Notes: generated from the sequence alone by a model not told the origin. Counted from the first letter of the stretch, positions 22,191 to 30,262 are shown. The stretch: DNA of 30,968 bases from JBBKWJ01 sp037968895 (GCA_037968895.1 JBBKWJ010000158.1:1-30968); one strand, 5' to 3'. Program-made: numbers and translations.

Positions 22191-23540
22191 TTATGAAGCG
22201 AAGACGTACTGGTCGAGTGAGGCGTCGAGGCCTGTAGCGGTGTAGGTAACGATACGGAAGCTGGCTGCTGCTGGCTCGCCAGCGTCAACGAACTCGTATG
22301 GGCCACCGAAGCCGTCATAGTCAGGGTCGCCGCCACCAGCAATGATTGCAACACAATCAGCGAAGGTGGTGCACTTGTCGCCGCCCTTGGTGACATCGTT
22401 GATCTGTGCCGCAATGAGGAGAGGATCGTCGCTACCAGCAACCTCGGCTGCAAGAGCCGTGATGATGATGGCGTCGTATGTCTCTGCACCATAGGAGAAG
22501 ACGTCAAATGCTTCGCCGTATGCGCCTTCGAAGCGGTCTGTCAGCGTGGTGATTGTGGTCAGGTCGACTGAAGGAAGGGTTCCCTTGAGGCCTTCGAGAA
22601 TGCTGATGTCGGAGAGACCGTCACCGGCGCTCTCGACGAAGCCATCCACGCCATACACGTTGAGAGCGGTTGGACCGATTCCCTTTTCGTTCATGGTGGT
22701 GAGGATGTTGGTTGCTTCAGCAAATGCGATAACAACGATGGCGTCGGTGTTGGCTTCTGCCAACTTTGAAACCTCAGCATCGAAGTTTTCGGTGTCGACG
22801 GCGTAGGCGATGAACTCGACTACTTCGCCGCCTTGACCTTCAAAGCTGTCCTTGAATGCGTTGGCGAGACCTTCGCCGTAGCTCTCTTGGCGATACACGA
22901 CAGAGACAGTTGCGTTACCGTCGTCGGCGACCAAGTTGGCAAGTACCTTGCCCTGGAGCAAGTCAGACGGGGCCGTACGGAAGTAGAGACCGTTGTCTGC
23001 GTAGGTGGTGAAGTCAGGTGAGGTGTTAGCCATCGAGAACTGGATCACGTTGGAGGTCGTGATCTTGTCGATGACAAGCTTTGACACGGCTGAAGAAGCG
23101 GCACCGACGATGACGTCGGCCTTGGCTGCGAGCAGACGGTCAACCGTTGGGTTAGCAATGTCGACGTTTGTGTCGCCAGAGTCGCCCTCTTCGAGGACGA
23201 CGTCGTTGCCGAGCACGCCGCCAGCGGCGTTGATGTCTTCGACTGCAAGGCGAGCGCCTGCAACCTCAGGTGGTGCCAAGAAGGCAAGGTCACCGGTGAG
23301 AGGGATCAATGTGCCGACCGTGAGGACGCCGTCAGCGGAAGCTGATGCGCCTTCGGTCATGGCCTCGGTGGTGTCGGTCATGGCTTCAGTTGTGTCAGTC
23401 ATGGCCTCCGTGGTCTCGGTGGCGGCTTCGGTGGTCTCTGGCTCTGCGGTGGTGTCAGCATCGTCGCTGCCGCAAGCGGCGGCTACGAGACTGAATGCCG
23501 CAAGCAGCGCCATTAGCCGTGTAAGGCTTTTCTTAGTCAT
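22191..23540 (-). CDS. livK: LivK-type substrate-binding lipoprotein
   Basis: This encodes 449 residues with a good Shine-Dalgarno sequence (GAGGAG, 7 nt). The lipoprotein signal ends in SLVAAAC (Cys23), followed by a Thr/Glu-rich linker to about residue 72 with TTEAMTD repeats. The Leu/Ile/Val-binding-protein-like domain follows (VGTLIPLTGDLAFLAPPEVAGARLAVEDINAAGGVLGNDVVL, ...VDGFVESA, ...YGAETYDAIIITALA). Residues CTTFADC probably form a small disulfide loop, common in this group. It binds branched-chain amino acids or related ligands and delivers them to LivHM. It is not in the livHMGF operon but converges on it; the two are separated only by the GGDEF remnant. Confidence 0.92.
   Translation of the reverse strand: MTKKSLTRLMALLAAFSLVAAACGSDDADTTAEPETTEAATETTEAMTDTTEAMTDTTEAMTEGASASADGVLTVGTLIPLTGDLAFLAPPEVAGARLAVEDINAAGGVLGNDVVLEEGDSGDTNVDIANPTVDRLLAAKADVIVGAASSAVSKLVIDKITTSNVIQFSMANTSPDFTTYADNGLYFRTAPSDLLQGKVLANLVADDGNATVSVVYRQESYGEGLANAFKDSFEGQGGEVVEFIAYAVDTENFDAEVSKLAEANTDAIVVIAFAEATNILTTMNEKGIGPTALNVYGVDGFVESAGDGLSDISILEGLKGTLPSVDLTTITTLTDRFEGAYGEAFDVFSYGAETYDAIIITALAAEVAGSDDPLLIAAQINDVTKGGDKCTTFADCVAIIAGGGDPDYDGFGGPYEFVDAGEPAAASFRIVTYTATGLDASLDQYVFAS
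23351..23444 (-). repeat. 21-bp coding repeats in the linker of the binding protein
   Basis: Near-identical 21-bp units encode (T/A)TTEAMTD-type heptapeptides in the linker between the lipidated cysteine and the binding domain. Copy-number changes would alter only linker length. Confidence 0.85.
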
Positions 23541-23615
23541 TTACTCTCCTCGTTAGGGTTACGAGTATTTGGCTCCACGCGGAACCAACGCGAGAATCTA
23601 GCCGCTCGGTAGCGC

Positions 23616-23648
23616 ATATGTTGTCACGTCACCAAGTCGACAACATAT
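23616..23648 (-). promoter_or_regulatory. Perfect inverted repeat upstream of livK (candidate operator)
   Basis: ATATGTTGTC and GACAACATAT, perfect 10-bp arms 13 bp apart (centre to centre about two helical turns), lie 76-108 bp upstream of the livK start. A possible -35/-10 pair (minus strand TTGTCG, 17 bp, CATATG) falls inside the arms, so a dimeric regulator bound here would control the promoter. The rest of the 180-bp gap (23541-23720) shows nothing more than a short GCTCC/GGAGC hairpin near 23685-23700, which may weakly terminate trpS. Confidence 0.6.
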
Positions 23649-23720
23649 TACGACAAGCAAAATTGCTCAATAACGGCAAAATTTGGCTCCGTGACTGGAG
23701 CAACGCAGTTTTTGGTTTGG

Positions 23721-24716
23721 CTAGATAAGTATCCCGCTCGCCGCGCGAACGCGTTGCATTACTGGTTCGGCGACAGTTTTCGCCTTCTCGGCGCCAATTG
23801 CGAGGGCAGCGCGAACATCGGCTTCATCGAGTGCCTGGTGGCGAGCCTGGAACGGTTCAAGCACGGCAATCACTGCTTCTGCAGCGTCAGACTTGAGTGG
23901 CCCATATTGGCTGTAGCCGGAAGCCAGCTTCTCCGGATCGCCGCCGGTTGATGCCGCCAGAATGTCGAGGAGATTCGACACGCCGGGTTTGGCGGCACGG
24001 TCGTACCGCACCTCGCCATCAGTATCGGTGACCGCTCGCTTCAGCTTCTTTGTGATCTGTTTCGGGTCATCGAGCAAGCCAATAGTGCCCGTGGGCGAAT
24101 CAATGGACTTCGACATCTTGTTTTCGGGGTGCTGGAGGTCCATGATTCGGGCTCCCGTTCCCGGAATACGGTGCTCGGGGAGCACGAAGGTTTCGCCGTA
24201 TTGGCTGTTGAAGCGCATCGCGGCGTCGCGCGTGAGCTCAACGTGCTGGCGCTGGTCGTCGCCAATCGGAACCACATCAGTGTCGTAGAGCAAGATGTCG
24301 GCGGCCTGGAGTGTTGGGTAGGTAAACAGGCCAGTAGAGATATAGCCACTTTGACGCTCAGACTTGTCTTTGAACTGGGTCATGCGGCTGAGTTCACCAA
24401 ACGCCGTGTTGCACTGCATGAACCACGCCAGCTCACTGTGCTGACGAACATGAGACTGCACAAACAGAATGGACTTTGCGGGGTCGATACCGAGCGCCAG
24501 CAAGATGCGGGCGATCGCGAGCGTTCCTTCGGCGACTTCCCCTGGCTGCTTTGGCACAGTGAGTGCGTGCAGATCGACGATGCAATAGACGGCATCGCTG
24601 GTGTCTTGCATCTCCACCCACTGCCGCAGCGCGCCAAGGTAATTGCCGAGGTGAACTGCACCCGATGGCTGGATCCCACTGAATACTCGCTGTACGCCTG
24701 CTGCTTGGGGGGTCAT
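23721..24716 (-). CDS. trpS: Tryptophanyl-tRNA synthetase
   Basis: This encodes 331 residues from the ATG at 24716. Class I motifs are present: the HIGH equivalent HLGN (22-25) in FSGIQPSGAVHLGNYLGAL and KMSKS (200-204) in NKMSKSIDSPTG. GDDQRQHVELTRD and TYPTLQAADILLYDTDVVP are typical TrpRS signatures. It charges tRNA-Trp. The longer frame upstream (to 24839) would overlap the divergent scpA gene and lacks conserved sequence. TACCAT lies 8 nt before the start, suggesting a leaderless mRNA. It is divergent from scpA. Confidence 0.96.
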   Translation of the reverse strand: MTPQAAGVQRVFSGIQPSGAVHLGNYLGALRQWVEMQDTSDAVYCIVDLHALTVPKQPGEVAEGTLAIARILLALGIDPAKSILFVQSHVRQHSELAWFMQCNTAFGELSRMTQFKDKSERQSGYISTGLFTYPTLQAADILLYDTDVVPIGDDQRQHVELTRDAAMRFNSQYGETFVLPEHRIPGTGARIMDLQHPENKMSKSIDSPTGTIGLLDDPKQITKKLKRAVTDTDGEVRYDRAAKPGVSNLLDILAASTGGDPEKLASGYSQYGPLKSDAAEAVIAVLEPFQARHQALDEADVRAALAIGAEKAKTVAEPVMQRVRAASGILI

Positions 24717-24724
24717 GGCGCCGT

Positions 24725-24730
24725 ATGGTA
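24725..24730 (-). promoter_or_regulatory. Candidate -10 box TACCAT for trpS
   Basis: TACCAT on the minus strand is 8 nt before the trpS ATG. The divergent scpA box is 43 bp away, so the two promoters are back to back in a 64-bp gap. Confidence 0.4.
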
Positions 24731-24767
24731 TTCCGCCAACGCGCCGCCTGTGCGCCTTTTGCGCCAC

Positions 24768-24773
24768 TACAAT
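24768..24773 (+). promoter_or_regulatory. Candidate -10 box TACAAT for scpA
   Basis: TACAAT is 7 nt before the GTG at 24781, so transcription should start at or beside the start codon. No Shine-Dalgarno sequence is possible in the remaining space. Confidence 0.5.
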
Positions 24774-24780
24774 CGCCGCC

Positions 24781-25623
24781 GTGTCATCTGTAGCGCCCCT
24801 TACTGAACAAGACCGGCTCGTGCCCGTTGTCGATGCCAATCTCGGCCACGGCAGCTACCAGGTCCGAACCGATGAGTTCGAAGGCCCATTTGACCTGCTG
24901 CTTCACCTCATTCTGCGGGACGAAGTCGATCTCTACGAAGTGTCGCTGCTCGACATCGTCGACGCCTACCTCGCTGAATTGGCGAAGATGGATCACTGTG
25001 ATCTCGAGGTCGCAACCGAATTTCTGCTGATCGCGGCCACTCTCGTCGAGCTGAAGTGTCGACGGCTTCTGCCGAACGATTCCGACTTCGACCTCGACGA
25101 CGAGCTCGCGCTGTGGGAAGAACGAGATCTACTACTCTCACGCTTGCTGGAGGCAAAGACCTTCAAAGACGCCGCGAAGATGCTCGAGACCCTCGCCGAG
25201 AATGCAGCCAAGTCATACCCCCGGCTCGTAGGGCTTGAGGAGCAGTTCCTTGATCTGACGCCCGACCTTCTGGCCGGCGTTAAGGCGAGCCAGTTGCGAA
25301 AGGCCTTCCTGAAGGTCATTGCGCCAAAGCCGGTCATCACGGTGCCGCTGACGCACGTGTCGCAGGTCAAGGTCAGCGTCGATGAGGTCATGACCTCTCT
25401 GGTTGAGCTATTGCCAGGGCTTGGCCGCAGCACTTTTCGTTCGCTCACGCAAGATTGCACCGAGCGGATCGAGGTCGTTGTCTACTTCTTGGCAATCCTC
25501 GAGTTGTTCAAACAGGGCATCATCGATGTTGACCAGGTGAGCGCGTTTGGCGACCTCACCGTCCAGTGGGTCGGCGAAGACTTCGACCCTGACTCACTAT
25601 TTGCCGATCTGTATGAGGGATAA
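24781..25623 (+). CDS. scpA: Segregation and condensation protein A
   Basis: This encodes 280 residues from the GTG at 24781. The N-terminal SMC-binding domain shows the hallmark FEGPFDLLLHLILRDEVDLYEVSLLDIVDAYL (about 34-66), followed by ATEFLLIAATLVELKCRRLLP. The C-terminal winged helix contains VVYFLAILELFKQGIIDVDQ, the typical ScpA ending. ScpA is the kleisin of the SMC-ScpAB condensin. The start was chosen because of the -10 box 7 nt upstream and because the frame before it reads into the divergent trpS. scpB starts 5 nt after the stop. Confidence 0.96.
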   Translation: MSSVAPLTEQDRLVPVVDANLGHGSYQVRTDEFEGPFDLLLHLILRDEVDLYEVSLLDIVDAYLAELAKMDHCDLEVATEFLLIAATLVELKCRRLLPNDSDFDLDDELALWEERDLLLSRLLEAKTFKDAAKMLETLAENAAKSYPRLVGLEEQFLDLTPDLLAGVKASQLRKAFLKVIAPKPVITVPLTHVSQVKVSVDEVMTSLVELLPGLGRSTFRSLTQDCTERIEVVVYFLAILELFKQGIIDVDQVSAFGDLTVQWVGEDFDPDSLFADLYEG

Positions 25624-25628
25624 CCCGA

Positions 25629-26534
25629 GTGTCTGAGACTGACGTGCCCACGACGAGCGACGATGAGTTTGCCGTTGACGCGATTTTTGCTAGCGATGAC
25701 GACTTCTCAGTAGACGATTGGCTTCCCTCGGAAGAGGAGCCGCCGCCGAACACCCTGCTCGAAGGTGAAGAAGTTGATCTGACCGATGCGGCGACCGAGA
25801 ACGGGGACGACGAGTTCTTCAGTACGGGCGATCACGACCTCGATGCCAAGCGGGCGATCGAGGCCATCGTGATGGTGTCAGCCGACCCTGTCGCTGAGGA
25901 ACTGCTCGCCCAGATCGTCGAGATGCCAGTCCATAGCATCAAGCGTCTCTGTCTCGATTTGGCGGTGTCATATGAGGCTGAGCAGCGTGGCTTCGTCTTC
26001 GTCAAGGTTGCCGGTGGCTGGCGTTATCAGACTCACCTTCAGATGGCGCCATACATCGAGCGCTATGTGCTCGAGGGCCAGACAGCCAGGATGAGCGCAG
26101 CCGCAATGGAGACCCTGGCCATCGTCGCCTACAAGCAGCCAATCTCCCGGGCCCAGGCGTCGGCTATTCGCGGCGTCAACGTCGATGGTGTCCTTCGCAC
26201 GCTCGTACTTCGTGGCTACGTCGAGGAAGTAGGGCGTGACTCTGGACCAGGGCAGGCCATTCTTTTCGGGACGACGAGCCAGTTTCTCGAACGACTCGGC
26301 CTTGCGTCGACCGCCCAGCTGCCTCCGCTTGGCGAATTCGTGCCAGGCGCCCACGTCCTCGAAGCACTTGAGCAGACGCTGAAAAACGATCTGCAGGTGC
26401 AGCTGCCCCTCGGCGACGAATCAGAAGACGACGCGGCCGAAGCAAGCGTCGCCCAGTCAAGCACTCCAGCAGAGCCGGTTTCGGCGTGGCTTCCGCTTGC
26501 GCCCGTCATCGACCTGATCGGCGACGACGAGTGA
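25629..26534 (+). CDS. scpB: Segregation and condensation protein B
   Basis: This encodes 301 residues. Residues 1-72 form an acidic, probably disordered extension (SDDDFSVDDWLPSEEEPPPN...), longer than in most ScpB proteins of about 180-250 residues. The tandem winged-helix domains follow: LDAKRAIEAIVMVSADPVAEELLAQIV and ALAIVAYKQPISRAQASAIRGVNVDGVLRTLVLRGYVEEVGRDSGPGQAILFGTT, the strongly conserved ScpB segment. A second acidic stretch ends the protein. ScpB dimers bridge ScpA in the SMC complex. The start is a GTG; no other good start lies before the domain. rluB overlaps as GTGA. Confidence 0.95.
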   Translation: MSETDVPTTSDDEFAVDAIFASDDDFSVDDWLPSEEEPPPNTLLEGEEVDLTDAATENGDDEFFSTGDHDLDAKRAIEAIVMVSADPVAEELLAQIVEMPVHSIKRLCLDLAVSYEAEQRGFVFVKVAGGWRYQTHLQMAPYIERYVLEGQTARMSAAAMETLAIVAYKQPISRAQASAIRGVNVDGVLRTLVLRGYVEEVGRDSGPGQAILFGTTSQFLERLGLASTAQLPPLGEFVPGAHVLEALEQTLKNDLQVQLPLGDESEDDAAEASVAQSSTPAEPVSAWLPLAPVIDLIGDDE

Positions 26535-27268
26535 GCGAACCCGAGCGCCTGCAAAAGGTGTTGGCTCGGATCGGAGTCGGCTCTCGGCGGGCGTCAGAGG
26601 AGCTCATCGACGCGGGCCGAGTAACGGTAAATGGTGTTGTCGCCTCGCTTGGGCAGCGGGTGGACGAAGAAAACGACACGGTCGCAGTCGATGGCGTGAT
26701 GATGTCGGTCCAACATGGCCTGATCACCTATTTGCTCAACAAGCCAGCGGGTGTTGTCACCACGGCGTCAGACCCAGAAGGCCGACCGATTGTGGTTGAC
26801 CTAGTTCCAAGCGAACCTCGAGTGTTCCCCGTTGGCCGCCTCGACTACGAGACCGAGGGTCTTCTGCTTCTGACAAACGATGGCGACCTCACGCATCGAC
26901 TGACTCACCCAAGTTTCGGCGTCGAGAAGGAGTACCTCGCCGAAGTAGAGGGTCGGCCGTCGCGAGCCGCAATCCGGTCCCTTCGTGAAGGCATCGAACT
27001 GGACGATGGCCTCACTTCGCCTGCGAAGTCAGCGGCCTTTGGCGAGCACGGCATCAAGCTGACTATCCACGAAGGACGGAATCGCCAGGTCCGACGCATG
27101 TGCGACGCGGTCGGATTTCCCGTGAAGCGACTCGTTCGAATCAGGATCGGCCCGATCGTCGATACCACCCTCAAAGCAGGGGAGTGGCGTGTGCTTGAGC
27201 GCGATGAACTATTGGCGTTGCGACGAGCTGTGGGATTGGCTTCGAACGAACCGCCTGTGGTCGGCTAG
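26531..27268 (+). CDS. rluB: RluB/RsuA-family rRNA pseudouridine synthase
   Basis: This encodes 245 residues from a GTG overlapping the scpB stop. The S4 domain (residues 4-60: RLQKVLARIGVGSRRASEELIDAGRVTVNG) is followed by LNKPAGVVTT and the catalytic motif GRLDYETEGLLLLTNDGDL (Asp105). EGRNRQVRRMCDAVGFPVKRLVRIRIG is the C-terminal family signature. It converts a uridine in 23S rRNA (or 16S, if RsuA-like) to pseudouridine. The position after scpB matches M. tuberculosis Rv1711. Its TAG stop forms part of the candidate aroH promoter. Confidence 0.95.
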   Translation: MSEPERLQKVLARIGVGSRRASEELIDAGRVTVNGVVASLGQRVDEENDTVAVDGVMMSVQHGLITYLLNKPAGVVTTASDPEGRPIVVDLVPSEPRVFPVGRLDYETEGLLLLTNDGDLTHRLTHPSFGVEKEYLAEVEGRPSRAAIRSLREGIELDDGLTSPAKSAAFGEHGIKLTIHEGRNRQVRRMCDAVGFPVKRLVRIRIGPIVDTTLKAGEWRVLERDELLALRRAVGLASNEPPVVG

Positions 27269-27271
27269 CCT
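27266..27271 (+). promoter_or_regulatory. Candidate -10 box TAGCCT overlapping the rluB stop codon
   Basis: TAGCCT starts with the rluB stop codon and is 8 nt before the aroH ATG. The segment TAGCCTTGCCCGCCATG closely matches that before the HAD gene at 7195-7211. Confidence 0.45.
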
Positions 27272-27279
27272 TGCCCGCC

Positions 27280-27675
27280 ATGCCAGTACGAGCCATTCGC
27301 GGTGCAACCACCGTCGACGCAGACACCGCCGAAGAGATTCATCTCCACACCACGCAGCTTCTCGAAGCGATCTACGAGAGAAACGGCCTCAGCGACGATG
27401 ACGTCATTAGCGTTGTTTTTTCTGCAACCACCGACCTTCGGTCCAAGCCGCCAGCGGTAGCCGCTCGCGACTTCGGAATGACCGACATTCCGCTCCTCTG
27501 CGTACAAGAGATGGACGTCGACGGTGCGCTCGCGATGTGCATTCGGGCGATGGTCCATGTCGAGGTCAACCGTGAGCGGTCTGAACTCGTCCATTGTTTC
27601 TTGCGCGGCGCCACCGTTTTGCGACCAGACCTGCTGCGTCCCGACCTTCCCTCCAGATCCGAAGGCGAACAATGA
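27280..27675 (+). CDS. aroH: Chorismate mutase, AroH class
   Basis: This encodes 131 residues from the ATG at 27280. It matches the trimeric AroH fold: VRAIRGATTVDADTAEEI (Arg7), RSKPPAVAARDFG (Arg63), LLCVQEMDV (Cys74, Glu77), CIRAM (Arg89) and HCFLRGATVLRPDL. These correspond to B. subtilis Arg7, Arg63, Cys75, Glu78 and Arg90. The position equivalent to Tyr108 is Phe107. The enzyme converts chorismate to prephenate, the substrate of the next gene, tyrA, whose ATG overlaps the aroH stop (ATGA). The pair gives a two-step path toward tyrosine. An alternative TTG three codons upstream is unlikely. Confidence 0.95.
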   Translation: MPVRAIRGATTVDADTAEEIHLHTTQLLEAIYERNGLSDDDVISVVFSATTDLRSKPPAVAARDFGMTDIPLLCVQEMDVDGALAMCIRAMVHVEVNRERSELVHCFLRGATVLRPDLLRPDLPSRSEGEQ

Positions 27676-28748
27676 CAGACGACGGCGTTCCGGTTCGCCG
27701 GGCGAACATTATTGGGTCTGGTCTGATCGGTGGCTCGATTGGTATGGGCCTTCGTGCGAACGATTGGCATGTGACGGTCTGCGACAGCGATCCGGCGGTC
27801 GCAGCGCAAGCGGTCAAAGTCGGCGCAGGCGATGTCGTCGGTCTTGACCCAAACGCCGAGATCACTATCGTTGCCGTGCCGGTCAGCATGATTGCCGCCG
27901 AGGTGCTGCGGGCTCTTCGCGAAACTACTGGCTTTGTCACCGACGTCGGCTCGACGAAGGTCGAGATCTGCGATGCTGTGGCCGACTCCCGTTTTATTGG
28001 GGGTCATCCGATGGCTGGCTCTGAGCAGGACGGCCTCGACGGCTCGCGTCCCCAGCTGTTTCAGGGTGCAATGTGGGTCTTGACACCGCTCGAGCACACC
28101 GATGAAGACGGCTTCGCGCTGGTTCGCAGCGTGGTCAAACTCCTTGGCGCCGAGTCGATAGCGCTCGGTCCTCGGGCCCACGATCAGATGGTGGCCCAGG
28201 TCAGCCATATTCCCCACCTGACAGCGGCCTCGCTAATGGTGCAGGCCGACAACACCTCAGTTGAACACCGAGCCCTGCTCCGCTTGGCCGCTGGCGGTTT
28301 CCGAGACATGACTCGCATCTCCGCTGGGCGCCCTTCTATCTGGCCAGACATCTGCTTCTCGAACAAGGGCGCTATCACTGCCGGGCTCGACCGGCTGACC
28401 GAGGCATTGGCCGACATCAGAACGAAAATCGATGAGGGCGACCGCGAGGGACTCCTCGACTTTCTACAGCAGGCACGTCAAGCCCGAATCAACCTTCCAA
28501 CGGGCTTTGAAGCCGCCGAGTCGTTGGTCGAGATCGCGGTGCCCGTTCCCGACCGACCAGGAGAGATCGCGGCAATCGCGACGTTGGCGTCTGAACTCGA
28601 CGTCAACATCTTCGACCTTGAACTCAGCCACTCCGGAGAAGGACGCCGCGGCATAATGGTTCTCGTTGTTGATGCCAAGTTCTCCGAGCGTCTTCTTGGC
28701 GGACTGCTGGCCCGTGGGTATCGTCCGACTTCTCGGATTCTCCAGTAA
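27672..28748 (+). CDS. tyrA: Prephenate dehydrogenase
   Basis: This encodes 358 residues. A Rossmann NAD(P)-binding motif is at GSGLIGGS (15-22), with TDVGSTK and GGHPMAGSE (111-118) next, and the catalytic histidine in SHIPHL (His179, His182). The C-terminal ~65 residues are an ACT regulatory domain (VEIAVPVPDRPGEIAAIATLASELDVNIFDLELSHSGEG), which usually mediates feedback inhibition by tyrosine. It oxidatively decarboxylates prephenate to 4-hydroxyphenylpyruvate. ATGA overlap with aroH gives coupled translation. cmk follows after 30 bp; in many bacteria aroA lies between tyrA and cmk, but here it is absent. Confidence 0.95.
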   Translation: MTDDGVPVRRANIIGSGLIGGSIGMGLRANDWHVTVCDSDPAVAAQAVKVGAGDVVGLDPNAEITIVAVPVSMIAAEVLRALRETTGFVTDVGSTKVEICDAVADSRFIGGHPMAGSEQDGLDGSRPQLFQGAMWVLTPLEHTDEDGFALVRSVVKLLGAESIALGPRAHDQMVAQVSHIPHLTAASLMVQADNTSVEHRALLRLAAGGFRDMTRISAGRPSIWPDICFSNKGAITAGLDRLTEALADIRTKIDEGDREGLLDFLQQARQARINLPTGFEAAESLVEIAVPVPDRPGEIAAIATLASELDVNIFDLELSHSGEGRRGIMVLVVDAKFSERLLGGLLARGYRPTSRILQ

Positions 28749-28778
28749 CCGAGTGTTCAAGGGGCCTAAGGGGATTGT

Positions 28779-29483
28779 GTGACTGCATCAGAAGATGAAA
28801 GCCTCGGTACGGCACGAGTTGTTGCTCTTGATGGGCCAGCCGGGTCGGGTAAGTCTACGGTGGCAAAACTCCTCGCACGAGCACTCGACCTGGACTACCT
28901 CGATACCGGTGCGATGTATCGATCAGTGGCGTTTGCCTGCCTCCAGCAAGGTGTCGAACTTCTCGATCACGACGCAGTGGCCGACGTCGCTCGGCATGCG
29001 GTGATCGAGCTCGATCCTGACGGCACAGTGACGGTCAATGAACTTGACGCCACTGCTGCGATTCGCGGCCCAGAAGTGACCCAGTCGGTGTCACTCGTTG
29101 CGTCGAACCCCGCAGTGAGAACCGAGCTGGTCAGACGCCAGCGTGAATGGGCCGTTGCCCACGGTGGAGGCGTGCTCGAAGGTCGTGACATTGGGACAGT
29201 CGTGTTCCCCGACGCGCTACTGAAGATCTATCTTGACGCCCGCCCCGAAGTGCGTGCCGCCCGCCGTGCAGGCGAAGTGCCATCCGCCGACGTCAAGACC
29301 ATCGCCGCTGACCTTGAGCGTCGAGATTCCCTCGACTCCACGAGGGCCACTGCTCCGCTCCGGCGAGCCGACGACGCCATTCACGTTGACACGAGCGACA
29401 TTTCGATCGAAGAGGTCGTGGCGTTGCTGACCGAAGCGGTGCACGAGCAGATCGCCAACCTTGAGCAAGAGAGCGGCAAGTGA
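28779..29483 (+). CDS. cmk: Cytidylate kinase
   Basis: This encodes 234 residues from a GTG with AAGGGG 5 nt upstream. The P-loop is GPAGSGKS (19-26). Further CMP kinase signatures are LDYLDTGAMYRSVAF, GRDIGTVVFPDALLKIYLDA and RRDSLDSTRATAPLRRADDAIHVDTS. The enzyme phosphorylates CMP and dCMP to the diphosphates, recycling CTP-derived nucleotides (linking it to pyrG upstream). plsC overlaps the stop as GTGA. In mycobacteria der/engA follows cmk; here plsC takes that position. Confidence 0.96.
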   Translation: MTASEDESLGTARVVALDGPAGSGKSTVAKLLARALDLDYLDTGAMYRSVAFACLQQGVELLDHDAVADVARHAVIELDPDGTVTVNELDATAAIRGPEVTQSVSLVASNPAVRTELVRRQREWAVAHGGGVLEGRDIGTVVFPDALLKIYLDARPEVRAARRAGEVPSADVKTIAADLERRDSLDSTRATAPLRRADDAIHVDTSDISIEEVVALLTEAVHEQIANLEQESGK

Positions 29484-30154
29484 GCACGGAGCTAGAACCA
29501 GTTTCGAAGGTTGGTCTTGGCGTCTACCGCGGACTCCAAGGGGTCCTGCGCACGCTGGCCAAGGTCTGGTTCCGGTTCTCTGTCGAAGGTCTTGAGAATG
29601 TGCCATCGTCGGGCGGATTCATTGTTGCCCCTGGTGGCCATCGTTCAATTCTCGACACACCGCTCACCGCGATGTCGCTACCCCGCCACCTTCGGTTCAT
29701 GGGGGCCGAGAAATACTTCGCCATTCCGGTTTTCGGCATGTTTCTCGAGACTGTCGGTGGGTTTCCCGTTGAACGAGCGACCACCGACCGCGAGGCGCTA
29801 CGCATCTCTGAGGCGATCCTGCGAGGCGGCGACCCGTTGGTCGTATTCCCCGAAAGCACTCGTTACAGCGGACCAATCGTGCAGCAACTCAAAGAAGGCG
29901 CTGCGTTCCTTTCAAGCCGGGCCCAGGTGCCGATTATCCCGATTTCCATTGGCGGTGCTGAACGCAGCCTTGGCATCGGCAAGTACTTCCCGCGGCCAAC
30001 CAGAGTCCACGTAATCATTGGTAAGCCGATTGCGCCGCCTGAGATTGGGCCGACCGGCCGGGCGAAGCGCTCTGAGGTCAAAGCCAAGACCGAAGAGCTT
30101 CAGCAGGCGCTCCAAGAACTCTTCGACGCAGCCCAAGTGAAGGCGAAGGCCTAA
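29480..30154 (+). CDS. plsC: 1-acyl-sn-glycerol-3-phosphate acyltransferase-like protein
   Basis: This encodes 224 residues from a GTG overlapping cmk. The PlsC acyltransferase motifs are present: HRSILD (His54, Asp59, the HX4D catalytic pair, preceded by Gly instead of Asn), GGFPVERA (motif II), FPESTR (123-128, FPEGTR variant) and VPIIPISIGG. It transfers an acyl chain to lysophosphatidic acid during phospholipid synthesis, at the cytoplasmic membrane face; the paralogue and exact acceptor are uncertain. Its TAA stop overlaps the TAG of a minus-strand coding-like remnant. Confidence 0.9.
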   Translation: MSTELEPVSKVGLGVYRGLQGVLRTLAKVWFRFSVEGLENVPSSGGFIVAPGGHRSILDTPLTAMSLPRHLRFMGAEKYFAIPVFGMFLETVGGFPVERATTDREALRISEAILRGGDPLVVFPESTRYSGPIVQQLKEGAAFLSSRAQVPIIPISIGGAERSLGIGKYFPRPTRVHVIIGKPIAPPEIGPTGRAKRSEVKAKTEELQQALQELFDAAQVKAKA

Positions 30155-30262
30155 CTCATTGGGCTCGCCACGGCGAGAACTGTCCAGCTGTCTTCATCGA
30201 GAGCACGATCGGACTCGCGGGTCAGATCAGCCGACTCGGCCGCACCAGCCGAGACAATCGCC
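30151..30262 (-). pseudogene. Possible C-terminal gene remnant
   Basis: The minus frame reads about 37 codons (VSAGAAESADLTRESD... to SPMS) with the G/C-rich third positions typical of this genome, ending at a TAG that overlaps the plsC stop. Upstream the frame enters an A-rich stretch with two ACATCTA repeats (30272-30290), and coding character stops. No start or family is recognisable. It may be the end of a lost gene, or chance. Confidence 0.25.

Noticed and set aside
17662..23540. Urea (Urt) transporter instead of a Liv-type system
   Set aside because: The N-terminal domain of the permease is beta-rich rather than the extension I expect for UrtB, and no urease genes are present. It is not ruled out for other amide or amino acid ligands.
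24129..24806. A 225-codon plus-strand frame opposite trpS
   Set aside because: trpS carries all class I synthetase motifs in the minus frame; the plus frame has no recognisable features.
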